Positions 1 to 12,498 of a stretch of 64,000 nt of DNA are shown here, piece after piece. Source of the DNA: Phaseolus vulgaris (Eukaryota > Streptophyta > Magnoliopsida > Fabales > Fabaceae); contig NC_023750.2 of assembly GCF_000499845.2 (NCBI RefSeq), positions 3,841,478-3,905,477 of the forward strand, in the 5' to 3' direction. A program made the position numbers and the translations under genes. Under the pieces are notes generated by a model. The model worked only from the letters and a program-made list of their open reading frames with translations. It was not told the DNA's origin and searched no databases. How positions within the stretch are numbered: position 1 is the first letter of the stretch; every line of letters starts with the position of its first letter.

Positions 1-3000
1 AAAGAGATCTTTTTATGGGGATGGGGAAGCGATAGAAAGAAAATAGCTTGGACCAAATGGGAATTCCTATGTCAATCCAAATCGGATGGAGGACTAGGAA
101 TTAAGGATGTAAACCTTTTTAATATGAATCTTCTTGGGAAATGGAAATGGAGACTTAGTTGTGAAAAGTCAGGACTTTGGAAATAGGTACTGGAATCTAA
201 ATATGGTTCTTGGAGAGGGTTGGATGATAGTGTTGTGTCAAATACTGAATGTTATTGGTGGAGAGATATCAAGAAGGTGTGTGAAGGAAACTCAAATTCC
301 TATGTTTGATAATAAAAGAAGGTGGAAGGTAGGTGCAGGGAGTAATATTCTACTTTTGGCAGATTGTTGGGTAGGAATGACTCTTAAAAATAGATATCCC
401 AGACTCTTTTCAAATTTAGTACTTAAAGAGGGATCTATAGATAAATATGGGGTATGACATGAAAACTAGTGGGTATGGCAAATAGAATGGAGAAGAGACT
501 GGTTTTTATTGGAAACTGAAATTATAAATGCCTTTATGGATGAATTGAAGATTGTTAAAATAGATGCTTGTAGAAATGATGAGTGGATGTGGCTAGGTGA
601 TATATCAAATTCTTTTACTGTTAACTATGCTTATAAAATTCTTTTGCACCAAAATATTTTGCAGCCACATTTATTCTCTGCATTTAATTTTGATTATTTT
701 AGGAGTCTAAAAGCTCTTCCATCAACACATTATTGCAAAATCGCAACCTATGATAATTTAATACATAGAGGAATTTAGGCTGGAGGGTGTTGGATATCTT
801 GAAGATCCTACTCAACTTTTATGCTTGATGAATAAGTGTTTGATGAAGAAAATAAGCTTGGAGATGTATAAGTATGGATGCTCTCATAGGGAGTGTGTTT
901 TATTGTCTCAGCTCCATATCACATAGCCGTGGTAATGATCTCAAGCACAAGGGCTTTTTAAAAGATGTTTAAAAACTATTACAGGTCTTTTTTAAAATCT
1001 GTTCAAGCTTTTCCAAATTGCTTGTACTGCACTAAAATTTTCAATTTGTTTTTTAGTGAAACAATTGATTTAATCTTACTGCACCAAAATTGTTTTGGTT
1101 TTTCAAAAATTTGTTTTGTTTCCAAAATTCAGTTTTTTTCCCACATACTCAAAGGTTGGTTATGTTTCCATCAAGTGCATTTTCAAAATATAATCTGTTC
1201 TTTAAGCTTTTAATCAACTATTTTTTAACAGTTTTTTAAACTGTTTTGGGAAATTTGTTATGATTTGAGTCCTATAGAAGGATTTTATCACAAAACAAAT
1301 CATCCCTTGCAATACAAATTGTTTACTGTTATCAAGAGTTTTTTTTAGGTTCTCAAGTGAGTTTAGTTTTTAGAAAGTTTTTTTTGAAATTTTTTTGAAG
1401 TTCTTGTGCTATTTTTCACATTGGCTTGAGATTAGAAGTTTCATCAAAGTGCTGCAACTGTGGAGATCCAATTTGAGTCTCTAAAGTCTACATACACGGT
1501 GTTTTCTTTCCTAAAATCATTTTCTCTATAAAGGTGTATTCATTTGCTTCTTGATAGAGTTTCTTGAAGTAGGAAGTTGCTGAAATAGTGTTTTTCATAT
1601 TGTAGTTTTTTGTTCTTGAAGGGTTCAAGAACTGGTCTTTTGTAGTTTTGTGAAAAAGATTAATTGTGTCTTAGTGGAATCCATCTTAGTGTGAGATGGG
1701 ACTGAATGTAGCTCAATATTGAGTGAACCAGTATAAATGCTTGTGTGTTATTCTTCTTTCATAATCACTGCTTCTAAAATTGAAAAATCTGTAGAACTGT
1801 AATAAATTGAATATGTTCCTTTGAAATTGAACCTAATGTTTTACTGCCGTATTGATTTGGACTATATTCTGTTTTCAAGATTCTGAAACGAATTTAATCA
1901 AACTTAAAAATTGTAAGGCTCCCTTGATCTTTCACAGGTTCATACTTAAATTAAAGTCATTAATAAACAATCTTGGAATTGTTTTTAAATCTCATCATAT
2001 TAAATATGGTTTTAAAATGGAATTCTGAAAAAAAATGTTTTACTATTTTTAATAGACTGTTATTGAAAGCTGATTTGAATCTTGGTTAACAATTTAAAAA
2101 TCAAGCCTCTTATCAAAACACAATGTTGTAGAACTTATTTGAATCTAGTTTTTTTTTTTTTATAGAAAACTATCTTTTTAATACAATGTGAAGCTTCTGA
2201 AAGATTCAAATTAAATCTGTTAAAGATTAACTCTCTGTTATGGCTTAAACTATTTCTGCTAATGTAAAGTCACTGTGAAATTAGAATATGTTGTTTTAAA
2301 TTCTAATATGTTATTTTTATGTGATTGCACTTTGTTAAACAATTTTGAATCTATTATCTGTTGAAATAATCTATTCTTTATTGTCAAGTCTTGCTTAAAG
2401 ATTGCATTTGCGAAAATTATCCTAAGTATAATTCACCCCCCTCTTGAATTTAGACTCCCATAAATTCAACGGAGGGGGGATGTGTGTTATGTGTGGGTAT
2501 GAGTTTGAAACTGTAAATCATATTTTCTTCACATGTAAAGTGACTTCTAAAGTGTGGTATATGTCTGATGTTTGGGGATATAGAGTTTTTGTACATTGTG
2601 ATAATGCTATTCAACCCTTTGAATAAATAAGTTTTACTGATCTAAACTACTTAAGAAATTGTATTTGGAAATGTATATGGATTGCCATTATTTGGAGAAT
2701 TTGGAACCATAGGAATAGGATAATTTTAATAATGCAATGGTGGATCCTTTTGAAATTTTTGCTATGGCCCAAGTAAAGGCGTGGACATGGGTAACTTATA
2801 AACTCCCAACATCAAATTTCTCTTATTCTGATTGGTGTATTAATGTATATGAATGTTTAAAATTACAACATTGATGACTGATGATTTTTCTCTGCTTTTT
2901 CTCTGGTTTTTGTTTTGGATGAGAGGACTTTCCTTTGGGTACAACTATAGCCACAAGTGATGCGTGAGAAACTACAGTAGATAACAAGGAAGCAAATTTT

Positions 3001-3255
3001 TCCTTTGAGTACCATGCTTTATATCCTGGAATTGGACAAAGTTGATGGGTTTTTTGATAGATGTAGCTTGATATATATGTACCGATGTCTTGTTAAGAGG
3101 TTTAAGCTTACCAGATTTATATGTACAAAATATGACCATGTTTTAGCCATTTTTCTCTAGAAACCTCACCTCTCTAGCTTTGAGGATTTTTGTACATGAG
3201 TTAGAGTATTCTGAGTATTCCCATTTATTAATTTTTATTGTTGATTAAAAAAAGG
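1..3255 (+). mobile_element. LINE (L1-type) 3' part, split by a solo LTR
   Basis: Decayed 3' portion of a plant L1-type LINE, cut by the left window edge. Frames over 1-787 encode the region after reverse transcriptase (GLGIKDVNLFN, then WGLKWRW-like text). Frames over 2477-2870 encode the zf-RVT zinc knuckle (MCVMCGYE...HIFFTC) and the C-terminal tail (WRIWNHRNR). The frame runs continuously across 787/2477 once the 1.7-kb solo LTR is removed, so the LTR landed in a LINE that was still mostly intact, although an in-frame TAG lies at 776-778. Several other stops and frameshifts show the LINE is dead. An AT-rich 3' UTR ends in a short A-tract (TTGATTAAAAAAA) near 3240-3253, taken as the poly(A) end. 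No complete domain is present, and the 5' end lies outside the window. Confidence 0.8.
788..2471 (+). mobile_element. Solo LTR of a copia-type (SIRE-like) retrotransposon
   Basis: A 1.68-kb insertion within the LINE. It begins TGTTGGATATC and is flanked by the 5-bp direct repeat GAGGG (783-787 and 2472-2476). The expected terminal CA appears as CG, probably a point mutation. Internal landmarks shared with the solo LTR at 46.1-47.9 kb are 'gatgtagctca...gagtgaaccagtata' and a near-terminal 'aattcacccccctcttgaa' block. There is no coding capacity, no primer-binding site and no second LTR, so this is a solo LTR left by LTR-LTR recombination. The assignment rests on the target duplication, the restored LINE frame and the similarity to the second copy. 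Confidence 0.75.
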
Positions 3256-5139
3256 AAGTGAATTAAAAATGAGTCACTTTGCTCAATTTCTACTTCCAAT
3301 GCGATTTAGACTTGCAATGTGAGTTCAATTGATTTGGAGTGCGAATTGAAGTGAAATTTGAATTTTCCTTGTGCCGTTAGATTTTGTAGAGCTGGGTTTT
3401 GATTTGTTTGTTTGATTATGTTTTTGTTTCGATGTTGGGGTTTTTTAGGGTTAGAGTGTGGAAATGTTTGATTTGATGTTTTGATTGTTATATGTTGACT
3501 GAAGATGATTTTGTTTTTAAGGGTTTAACGTTTTTTTTTTCATTTTGGGTTTACAGGGTTGTACTGTCGTGGGTTTGTTTATTTTGAAATGTGTTTGTGC
3601 TCTTTGAATTTAGAATTTTTGTAGTTTTGGTTTTTGATTTGCATTTTGCAGTTATGGGTGTTTTAGGATTTAGGGTTGTACAATTGGTGATATGGTGTTT
3701 GTTTGTATTTGTTATTTATTGTGTTTTTTTTACCGTGTGTTTGTTCACTTTTTAAAGTGTGCAAAGATAATGATTTTTGTGTTGTTGTAGACTTGAACTG
3801 TGATATTCTTATATATTTGGTTTTAGAACAAGGAAAGAGAACCCAAACTTTATGCATGACAGAAAATTAAAAAGAAACAATTTTTATAAATAACAACAAT
3901 AAAGCGGTTAAGTTTGGTTAAGACTTGTAGTAAAGTTTAGAAAACAATTAATGTTTTCTTAATAAACAATTGTCGAATTAATAAATTTTTCAGGATATAT
4001 TGACAACTAAGGGAAGTGAAGATGTTGAAGTGGTTATGGAGCCAAATGTTTGATTGAAAACATTATTTCATTTTGAAGGCACACATGATTATATATTTGT
4101 TTTGTTATAAGTTTATATATTAAATTTATATGTATTTTATATGTAGGTGTTCAGGCATTATTGTAGGACAAAGTTTTTTGCTATTGTCAACAAGAACTTA
4201 AGTGTTGAACAAAAGTCTTATGTTCAGTCAACCCCGTTTGAATGACTTATGTTTTTGCGTAAGGAGGTAAAATTGAGTTGTGGACTTTTAAGTTAATAAT
4301 GTAGTAGTTGGTTGGAGAGGAAACAAGGTTTTGCAATTAGGTGCGAAGTTTTCCCGTTCATGTTGTTAAATGTTTTTGTTTAGGTATAGGTCTAAGATTT
4401 GTGGATAAAAAAAGTTAATTTAACGAAAACAGGAAATAAATCTCGCAATAGGAGAGTATTTTTTAATAAAGTGATGTAAATGTGGAGATGATTTTTGATG
4501 AAATGTTCAAGCATCACAATGATGGTTGCGTCGAGAAATTTTGTAGGTTGTACATTTTGTAAGGATTTTCGGAGTTTTTATTGCTTAATAGAATTTGTTC
4601 AGTTCATTTTAAGTTATTTAGCGTTGTCGATGATGTAAGTCAACTGGGTAGGTATAATTAGAGGGGTTTAGTTTATGAGTTTTTGTTTGATAGTTTGTGT
4701 TTGGCTTCAATGTGTATGAGCAACGAAAGTAATTCGTCATCTATCCATGTGGGTGGTTCTGTGTACTTGTTGCAGGAAATATGAAATATTTTAACCTCAT
4801 TGGTAACATATTTGTGTTTTGTCATTTGAAAAATCAATATTTTTTTAAACCTATCGTCATTACAACCCTGCATAAGACCTTATGCTTCATGTTTCTGATG
4901 TGATTTTGATATGAGAAAAATGAAAGGTAACTATGATTTGTTAGGATTCAATGGAAATTGAGAGAAAACACTTACTTGAGAAGAAATTCCTTAATAAAAT
5001 TGTCATTTCATTGTTACATATGTTTATCTTAGAAAATTGATTATATTTATATCTTGCTACATTTGGAATAGGAAGCACCATAATTTTCTAATTATATTTG
5101 TTGTTTAATGAATGAAGTTGTTTAGAGAATTGAACCAGG
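3256..5139. other. AT-rich intergenic sequence, no recognisable gene
   Basis: Only short scattered ORFs are present. Around 4150-4410 a degenerate reading loosely resembles the N-terminal (DUF1985-like) part of plant Ulp1-type transposon proteins, but it is too broken to call. No RNA gene or clear repeat boundary was seen. Confidence 0.4.
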
Positions 5140-6486
5140 GTTCGATTTGTCAGGATTTAGTTACTTTGCTTGAGGACAAGCAAGGTTCTAGGTTGGGGGA
5201 GTTGATAAGCGTCATTATTTAGTAATATTTGATACACAAAGGCTTGAGATATATGGATTTTAATTGTGATTAAGCTATGACTCAACCCTAATTTAAGAAG
5301 TTATAATTCAATACTATATTTTTTGAGTTATGTGATTAATGGAACTACTTAATCCCAATTTTATGATATTTTCAAGAATTTAAGAGAAGATGGAGCAAAG
5401 GGTTAGATGATGAATACAAAAGAGTTAGAAAAGAAAAGGATTGGACATTCAAGATTCACCTAAATTCTTTTAAGCAAGCCAAATTCGCCCAAGCGAAATT
5501 GTTCTAGAGACAAACTAACTCATTGGTCTAAATTCGCCTAAGTTCGCTCGTATCTCGCTTGTGTCTCACCCGTATCTCGCCAGGCTCGCTTGAGTGATAT
5601 TGTTCTAGAGAAGAAGGCTTTTCTATTTTATTATCTCGCTTGAGTGAGATGTCACTTAAACCTAAGCCGAAATAGGTTAAATAAAGGTGTAGGGAAGACA
5701 AAAAAGGGATGAAAGATCCCTAGAGAGCATCTATCAAGGAGAAACGGTCTGAATCTTCTTATTTTGCTTTTCCACTATCTTTTGGTGCATGTAATGGTTA
5801 CCATAAGTGTCTGGTTCCTTTCCTTTGGAATTGAATGTAATCATTTCAAACTCCTATGTATTAAGGTGATATTTATCTATAATATCATGTTCTTATTTGA
5901 TATTGTTATTTTCATTTTATGCTTAAAGCTTGAATTTTTATTCTTGATTTAAATCTTTGGAAGTGACTAGAAGTATTTTTGATGATCTAACCTTAATGAA
6001 AATAGTTGATGTGTTTTAATACTAGGAATAGATTATAATATATATCAAATGTTTTGTAACATCTTTTCTTAATGATAAGAATGTTTCTAAATAGTTGAGG
6101 AATCAATGTTTAGGAGATAATCTAAATAATTTCATATTTAAGAAATCAATGTGAATGACTCTTTTTATTGTATTAATATCAAATAAGTAAGAATGTTGTA
6201 TGATTTTATTTACTAAAATATAAATGAGTGAGAAAGATTAATTTCAATACCAATTTTATCAATCAAATTCTCATAATAATTTATTTTGCTTTTTATTTAA
6301 ATTACAAGCACATTTTATTCAAACAATGTTCACATATCTTGAATAAGTTCATTGCACATATTTCAATATTTAGTGAGTTTTACACATTAAAATTTTAAGA
6401 GAACTATTCCTTATGGGTTCGATGTATGTCTTTTAAGACAAATTATTACTTCTGACTCAGTACACTTGCCGAGTTAGGCCAATAAT
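5140..6486 (+). mobile_element. Gypsy-type 3' LTR with a sliver of internal sequence (family G, copy 1)
   Basis: The sequence 'cttgaggacaagcaa' followed by a purine tract 'ggttgggggag' ends in TGATAAGCG at 5203, the usual internal-3'-end to LTR transition of Athila/Tat-like gypsy elements. The LTR carries the 'cgcttgagtgagat' motif near 5640 and a terminal region (gtgggatcgat-like, then 'cagtacacttgccg') found again at 51.9 kb and, inverted, at 45.3 kb. It ends near 6486. There is no ORF. Because internal sequence remains on its left, this is the 3' end of a truncated element and not a solo LTR. Right border accurate to about 10 bp. Confidence 0.65.
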
Positions 6487-7798
6487 ACACTTCCTCAAAT
6501 CCTCACACACCACCTCCCTAATCCAAACACACACTGAGAGATCATGATCTTTAATGCTACCCTCCATTTCCTTACACACTACTCTTATATGTAAGACGTA
6601 AACTTCTTATTTAATAATGATTAAACTACTTAATGTTCAACTTAAATTATTTTCCATTTTTCCATCAACCTCCTAATTAAACAAAAATAACCATTGAGCC
6701 TGTAAAATAATTTGACGCATTAAAAATCTTAAGGACTAAACTATAAAAATTGTATGACAAATTCTCCCTACACCTCTATATCTTCCTCTTACACCTCTAT
6801 ACTTTTTAAAATCCAACAATATCCTTTTAAGTATGTTGGAGAGTGTAGTGTCTTCTTTTTCATTTTCAAGTGGTGATAGTGGTTGCTTGTGGTGGCTGGT
6901 CGTTGATGGTTAAGGTAAGTTTTCTGATATGTTTACTTGTGGTGGTTGTGTTTCATTATCTTATATTTTTACATTTTTTCGGAAGCCACAAAACCCAAAA
7001 AAAAAAGAGTAAAGTAAAAAAAATGGAAGTACAAAAGTAAAAAAAAATATTTCGCAATGAGAAAAGTCAAATACAACAAATTTTCTTAACAACCCTTTTA
7101 CACATTTAAATAATAAAATTGTTTCTCAAACATTACGACCGAAAAAGAATGAGAGTGATACATTGAAAAGAATATATGCATAAGAAAAATATGAAATTGT
7201 GGAGGTGCAACTGAAATTTTAAAAAATATAAAGTTATATTTTAAAATTGACTTTTTATAATTAGTATGAAAATAAAGAGAAGATGAATAGAGATGGTGGC
7301 AGAATTTGCCTTAGTCTTATCACACTCTATAGATGACTATTATCTTGCCCAGAGTTGAATGCGGTTATTATTACCGGCGGTACACTAAAAAATGGTGAAA
7401 TCCAATCCTTTTCATAATTAAAACACTTATCAGACTGCTTTTATCTTGCACAAATTTTGACGACTTAATTATAGCCATACCTACTGCCAGCTTCATCTTA
7501 CTTTTAGTTTTACTAAGAATATTCTTGTTCTTTGTTCATATTTTAAAGTTCGTTTTTTTTTTTCATTAAATTCACAAGTTTCTTTCAATACTTTCTTTAT
7601 ATTTGTTTTCTCTTTCCACGGTACCAAATAATAAAATATTCAATTTTATTCTGATGTATTTTTATTTTCCCATCATAGTTCTTTCTAATAGTAGCGATTC
7701 ACTAGAAGACTGAAGTAAGAAGTGGCTCTGGGTCGTCATCTCTCAGTCTTTCTGCATTATTGCTTTCCCTTCTGGAACCGTTGACCTGAGTTTGTTTG
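6487..7798. other. TNL1 upstream region, AT-rich
   Basis: Non-coding. It should contain the TNL1 promoter. A W-box core TTGACC lies at 7781-7786, just 5' of the start codon and probably within the leader. CT-rich blocks occur near 6765-6800. No convincing TATA box was singled out. W-boxes are known WRKY binding sites in defence genes; a single copy here is weak evidence. Confidence 0.35.
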
Positions 7799-10700
7799 AT
7801 GGAGTCCGCATCTTCTGCGCCATCGTTCGCAAAATCGAAACACCAGCGGATACACGACGTCTTCATCAACTTCAGGGGAGAAGACACACGCAGGAAGTTC
7901 GTTTCTCATCTTCACTATGCCCTCTCAAATGCTGGAGTCAACACCTTCTTTGACGAGGCCAATCTTGTCAAGGGAATGCAGCTTCAAGAACTCATGCGAG
8001 CAGTGGAAGGATCTCAGATAGCGATTGTGGTTTTCTCCCAAACCTACACTGAATCAACTTGGTGTCTTGATGAGCTTGAGCAAATCATCAAATGCAACCA
8101 AACTCAAGGCCAGAGTGTTCTCCCTGTGTTTTACGAGATTGACCCTTCCGACGTGCGTCATCAGAAGGGTGATTTTGGAAAATCGTTGGAGGAAGCCGCG
8201 CAGAGAAGCTTTTCAGGAGAGCAACTGGAGCAGGCGTTGTCCAGGTGGAAGGGTGCGCTGAACAAAGCTGCGGGTATCAGTGGTTGGGATGTCAGAAATT
8301 TCAGGTAAACCAATGACTCCTTCATGCTTTGTTTGATTTGAGACTGAATGAAGCATATTTTTAGTGACAATTTTGTAATTGCTGTTGTTGACCTTGAAGG
8401 AATGAAGCTGAACTAGTGAAACAAATTGTTAACCGCGTTCAGACATTACTGGACTACGAAGTCTTGTCTATTACAGAATATCCTGTTGGACTAGAATCCC
8501 GTGCGCGAGAAGTGATTGGACGCATTGAAAAGCGTTCTACCCAAGTCTGCATGATAGGGATTTGGGGTATGGGGGGGTCGGGGAAAACTACCGTTGCCAA
8601 GGCCATCTACAATCAGATTCATCGTAGATTCATGGATAAAAGTTTCATTGAGAATATCAGAGAAACTTGTGAAATGCATGGTAGAGGGTATGTACCTTTG
8701 CAAGAACAGCTTCTTTCAAATATCCTAAAAACAAAGGTGGAGATACATAGTGTTGGGATGGGGACGACTATGATTGAGAAAAGACTTGCTGGAAAAACGG
8801 CACTCATTGTACTTGATGATGTTGATGAGTACAGCCAATTAAAAGCTCTGTGTGGAAATCGTAAATGGATTGGTCAAGGAAGTGTAATAATCGTTACAAC
8901 TAGAGATTTTGGCCTCCTTAATAGACTAGAAGTTGATTATGTTTATCAGATGGATAAAATGGATGAAAACGAGTCCCTTCAGCTTTTCAGTTTTCATTGT
9001 TTTGGAGATGCAAAACCAAGAGCAGACTTTAGTGAACTTGCCAGTAACGTTGCTGCTTATTGTGGAGGACTACCTCTGGCTCTTGAAGTGCTCGGTTCTT
9101 ATTTATTTGACAAGACGTCAACGAGAGTGTGGGAAAGTGTATTGTCGAAACTAGAAAAAATTCCCAATGATCAGGTTCAACGGAAATTAAGAATAAGCTT
9201 TGATAGTTTAAGCAATGACATGGAGAAGGATATATTTCTTGATATATGTTGCTTCTTTATTGGTAAAGACAGAGGCTATGTCACGGAGATACTAAATGGT
9301 TGTGAACTATATGCTGATGATGGGATACCAGCTCTCATAGAACGTAGCCTCATAAAAGTAGAAAAGAACAACAAACTTGGAATGCATCCTTTGCTACAAG
9401 AAATGGGAAGAGAGATAATACGTGAAAACTCAAGAAAGGAACCTGGCAAGCACAGTCGATTGTGGTTTCAAAAGGATGTAGTTGAAGTATTAACAAAGAA
9501 TGCTGTAAGTACATTTTCTATGGACGGTTTTCATTTTCTTTTGCAAGTGTCTTCTTTTTCCATGTGAAATATATAAGTTGAGTTAGGCTCAACTGAGCCA
9601 ACAAAAAATACTTCTCAATTTATTTCCCTCTGCTCTTTTCATCACAGGGGACAGAAGCTATTGAGGGATTGGTTTTGAAATTGCATTTAACCAGCAGAGA
9701 TTGTTTCGAAGCCGATTCTTTCCAGAAAATGGAGAGATTGAGACTCTTGCAACTTCATCATGTACAACTTGCTGGAAATTATGGGTTCCTTTCTAAGCAA
9801 CTGAGATGGATCTCTTGGCAAGGCTTTCCTTCAAGTTGTCTGCCAATCAACTTTTGTATGGATGATGTAATTGCGATTGATTTAAAACACAGTCATCTTC
9901 GATTCGTCTGGAAACAATCCCAGGTATTTATAACATGCCTTTTTCTTGTAAAATTTATAGGTTGGTTCAAATAGAAATAGTACTTGTTTCCATTTACTAC
10001 TAATTTAATTTTTTTATTTTATTCTCTAATATTTATCAAAAGAAAAAAAACTATCTTGTTGTAGGTTTTGAGGTGGCTAAAAGTCCTTAATCTCAGTCAC
10101 TCCATGTACTTGACAGAAACCCCTGTCTTTTCGAGATTACCAAGTCTTGAGCAGCTCATTCTCAAAGACTGTCCCAGTTTATTAGAGATAGATAAATCCA
10201 TTGGAGATCTGTGTAATATTTTATTGATAAATTTGAAGGATTGTACAGGCCTAAGAAATCTCCCCAAAGAGATATATAAGTTGAAATCTGTGAAAACATT
10301 CATTATATCTGGTTGTTCAAAGATTGACAAATTAGAAGAAGATATAGCACAGATGGAATCCCTGACAACTTTAATTGCTGATCATACTGCTGTGAAACAA
10401 GTCCCCTTTTCAATAGTAAGCTCCAAAAGCATTGGATATATATCCTTATGCGGATTTGAAGGACTGGCACGAAATGTTTTTCCTTCTATCATCCAGTCTT
10501 GGATGTCACCAACAATGAATCCTCTCCTTTATATTAGTCCGTTTTCTGGCACATCATGTTCTCTGGTTTCCATGAATACACAAAATAATACTTTGGGTGA
10601 GCTTGTACCAATTCTTAGAAGGCTTCCAGATCTTCGAAGTGTTTTGGTGCAATGTGAGACAGAGTTTCAACTGTCTAAACATGTTAAAACAATTATGGTT

Positions 10701-12498
10701 GAAGATGTTGTAAATTTTACAGAATTAGGAATTTCAAGGCATCACTTGAGGTCTTCTTTGATTGGAGTTGGAAGTTACAAAGAATTCTTCGATATTCTCA
10801 GCGATAGGATATCTGAGGTTAATTCCTTCTCTAGTTTTTACCTTTCTCTACTTTACCTTCACTGTTTATTTTAGCTACTAATTAAGAGAACTTGAAATAA
10901 TCTTTATGATGTGTCTAAAAGAAAATTCAATAACCATATTCTAATTTAAAAGTACATGTTAAGCTGCAGCAATTTAATTTCCACTTTTTTCCACCCACAC
11001 TTGTTTCGTGTTTGTTAGATTCCCATTGAACATAAAAAAAAGTTGAAAGATCTCTGAGACATAAACAGAAATGCATTTAAATTCATATTGATCTGCTGTT
11101 ATATATACAGAACAAAACTATTAACCAAATTTATTTGAATTAGTTATCATTGCTGTGTTTCAATTTATGCAATAAGTGGTCAAGGATTCGATCTCCAGGC
11201 TTGTGTGTATAGAAAAATATTTGTTAAAAGATGCTAGTCTGATAAATGAATATCTTTCATTATTTAAAAAACTTAGTCCTGATTCTGTGATGACAAAACG
11301 GAAGTTTGGGGAAGGAGATGTAATTTAGGTTCTTTTAACTCAAAACTCTATAAATTCTTATAAAAAGAAAACTTAATTTTCTTTCTAAATTGGTGTATTC
11401 ATGTTTTACAAATACATCCTTCTGTAGGGTTAAATTATGTGTCACTCTAGACAATCATAATAAGTCTCTCTAAATTCCACACTAATACCTAAGTAGTCTT
11501 TAAAGTCCACTAAGAATCTTTAATGTCTAATAGTAAGTAACTCCTACTAATCTAGCCTTAAATTCTCAGTATATGGGTCATTATTTTGCATTATGAGAAC
11601 AAAAATGGTTCAGCTTTCTCTTGTGGTTTTTAATATTCCTATACGACAATTCAACCTCTTAATTAAAAATATAATAAAATTTACAAAGAAAAAATGCAAA
11701 ATTATACTGACACTCTTGAAATCATAACAGTTTGCCTCCCCGAAGTTATACAATTCACTTTATTTTATTAAAAATGCTCATTTTGTAATTTTGGAATGAT
11801 AAAAAAATTATTGTAGGGGTGACTAAGCTTGTTTTGTCATGTTGCAGGGATTGAAAACCAATGAGGCTTGTGAAGTTTTACTTCCAGGTGACAATGATCC
11901 TTATTGGTTGGCCCATACAGGTGAGGGACATTCAGTGTATTTCACTGTGCCAGAGGACTGCAGCATGAAGGGAATGGCTTTGTGTATTGTTTATTTATCA
12001 AACCCTGAAATCACGGCAACCGAAAGTCTTACTAGTATCTTAATAGCTAATTACACAAAGCGCACCCTGCAGATACACAAGCAAGACACAGTGATTTCCT
12101 TTAATGATGAAGATTGGCAGGAGATAATATCACATTTGGGAGGTGGAGACAATGTGGAGATTTTTGTGACTTTTGGTCATCACTTGGTGGTCAAGAAAAC
12201 AGCTGTCTATCTGATGTATGGTGAATCAAATGATATAGAAATTGAGCCGCCTCAATGCGAATCGGATGATGTAGAAATTGAGACGAGGCCTTGTGAATCA
12301 AATGGTTTGGAAAGTAAGCCGAAGCATGGTGAATCAAAGGATATCGGAATTGTGTCCACGAACTGTGAATCAAATGATATCAAAATTGAGCCCAAGCCTT
12401 GTGAATCAAATGTCTTGGAAAAGAAGTCTGATGATCCTAAGCCAAATGGAAATGCTTTCACTAGATTATTGAAGAAATTTGCAATGTGTGACTGGTAA
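7799..12498 (+). CDS. TNL1: complete TIR-NBS-LRR disease-resistance protein
   Basis: Intracellular immune receptor of the TNL class, five exons: 7799-8304, 8400-9504, 9648-9923, 10065-10817, 11848-12498, all with GT..AG introns and consistent phase, giving 1096 aa. Exon 1 is the TIR domain (FRGEDTR at 25-31; WCLDEL with catalytic-type Glu92). Exon 2 is NB-ARC: P-loop GMGGSGKTT 225-233, Walker B LIVLDDV about 303-310, GLPLALEV, RNBS-D LDICCFF, and an MHD position reading MHP (497-499). Exons 3-4 hold a short LRR (LKVLNLSHS, LILKDCPSL). Exon 5 is the post-LRR C-terminal domain (LPGDNDPYWLAH, ISFNDEDW) followed by six 12-residue repeats. The start is ATG 7799; a TTG lies directly before it. Intron 4 is 1.03 kb, longer than in the paralogues. 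The stop TAA lies in a donor-like GGTAAGT, so a further exon is possible. It is the only copy here with canonical TIR residues. Function is inferred from family. Confidence 0.92.
12220..12435 (+). repeat. 36-bp coding minisatellite, six copies, in TNL1 exon 5
   Basis: Six in-frame 36-bp units starting at 12220, 12256, 12292, 12328, 12364 and 12400. They encode 12-residue units of the type CESNDIEIEPxP (residues 1005-1076), acidic with one Cys or Gly at the first position. The paralogues TNL3 and TNL4 have just one unit (CSESNDLEKE) at the same place, so this is a TNL1-specific expansion. Confidence 0.9.

Noticed and set aside
771..2453. 8-bp repeat GAATTTAG (771-778 and 2446-2453) as the target duplication of the insertion in the LINE
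   Set aside because: It gives non-canonical element ends and a shifted LINE frame; GAGGG at 783-787/2472-2476 gives a TG start and restores the frame, so GAATTTAG is coincidental.
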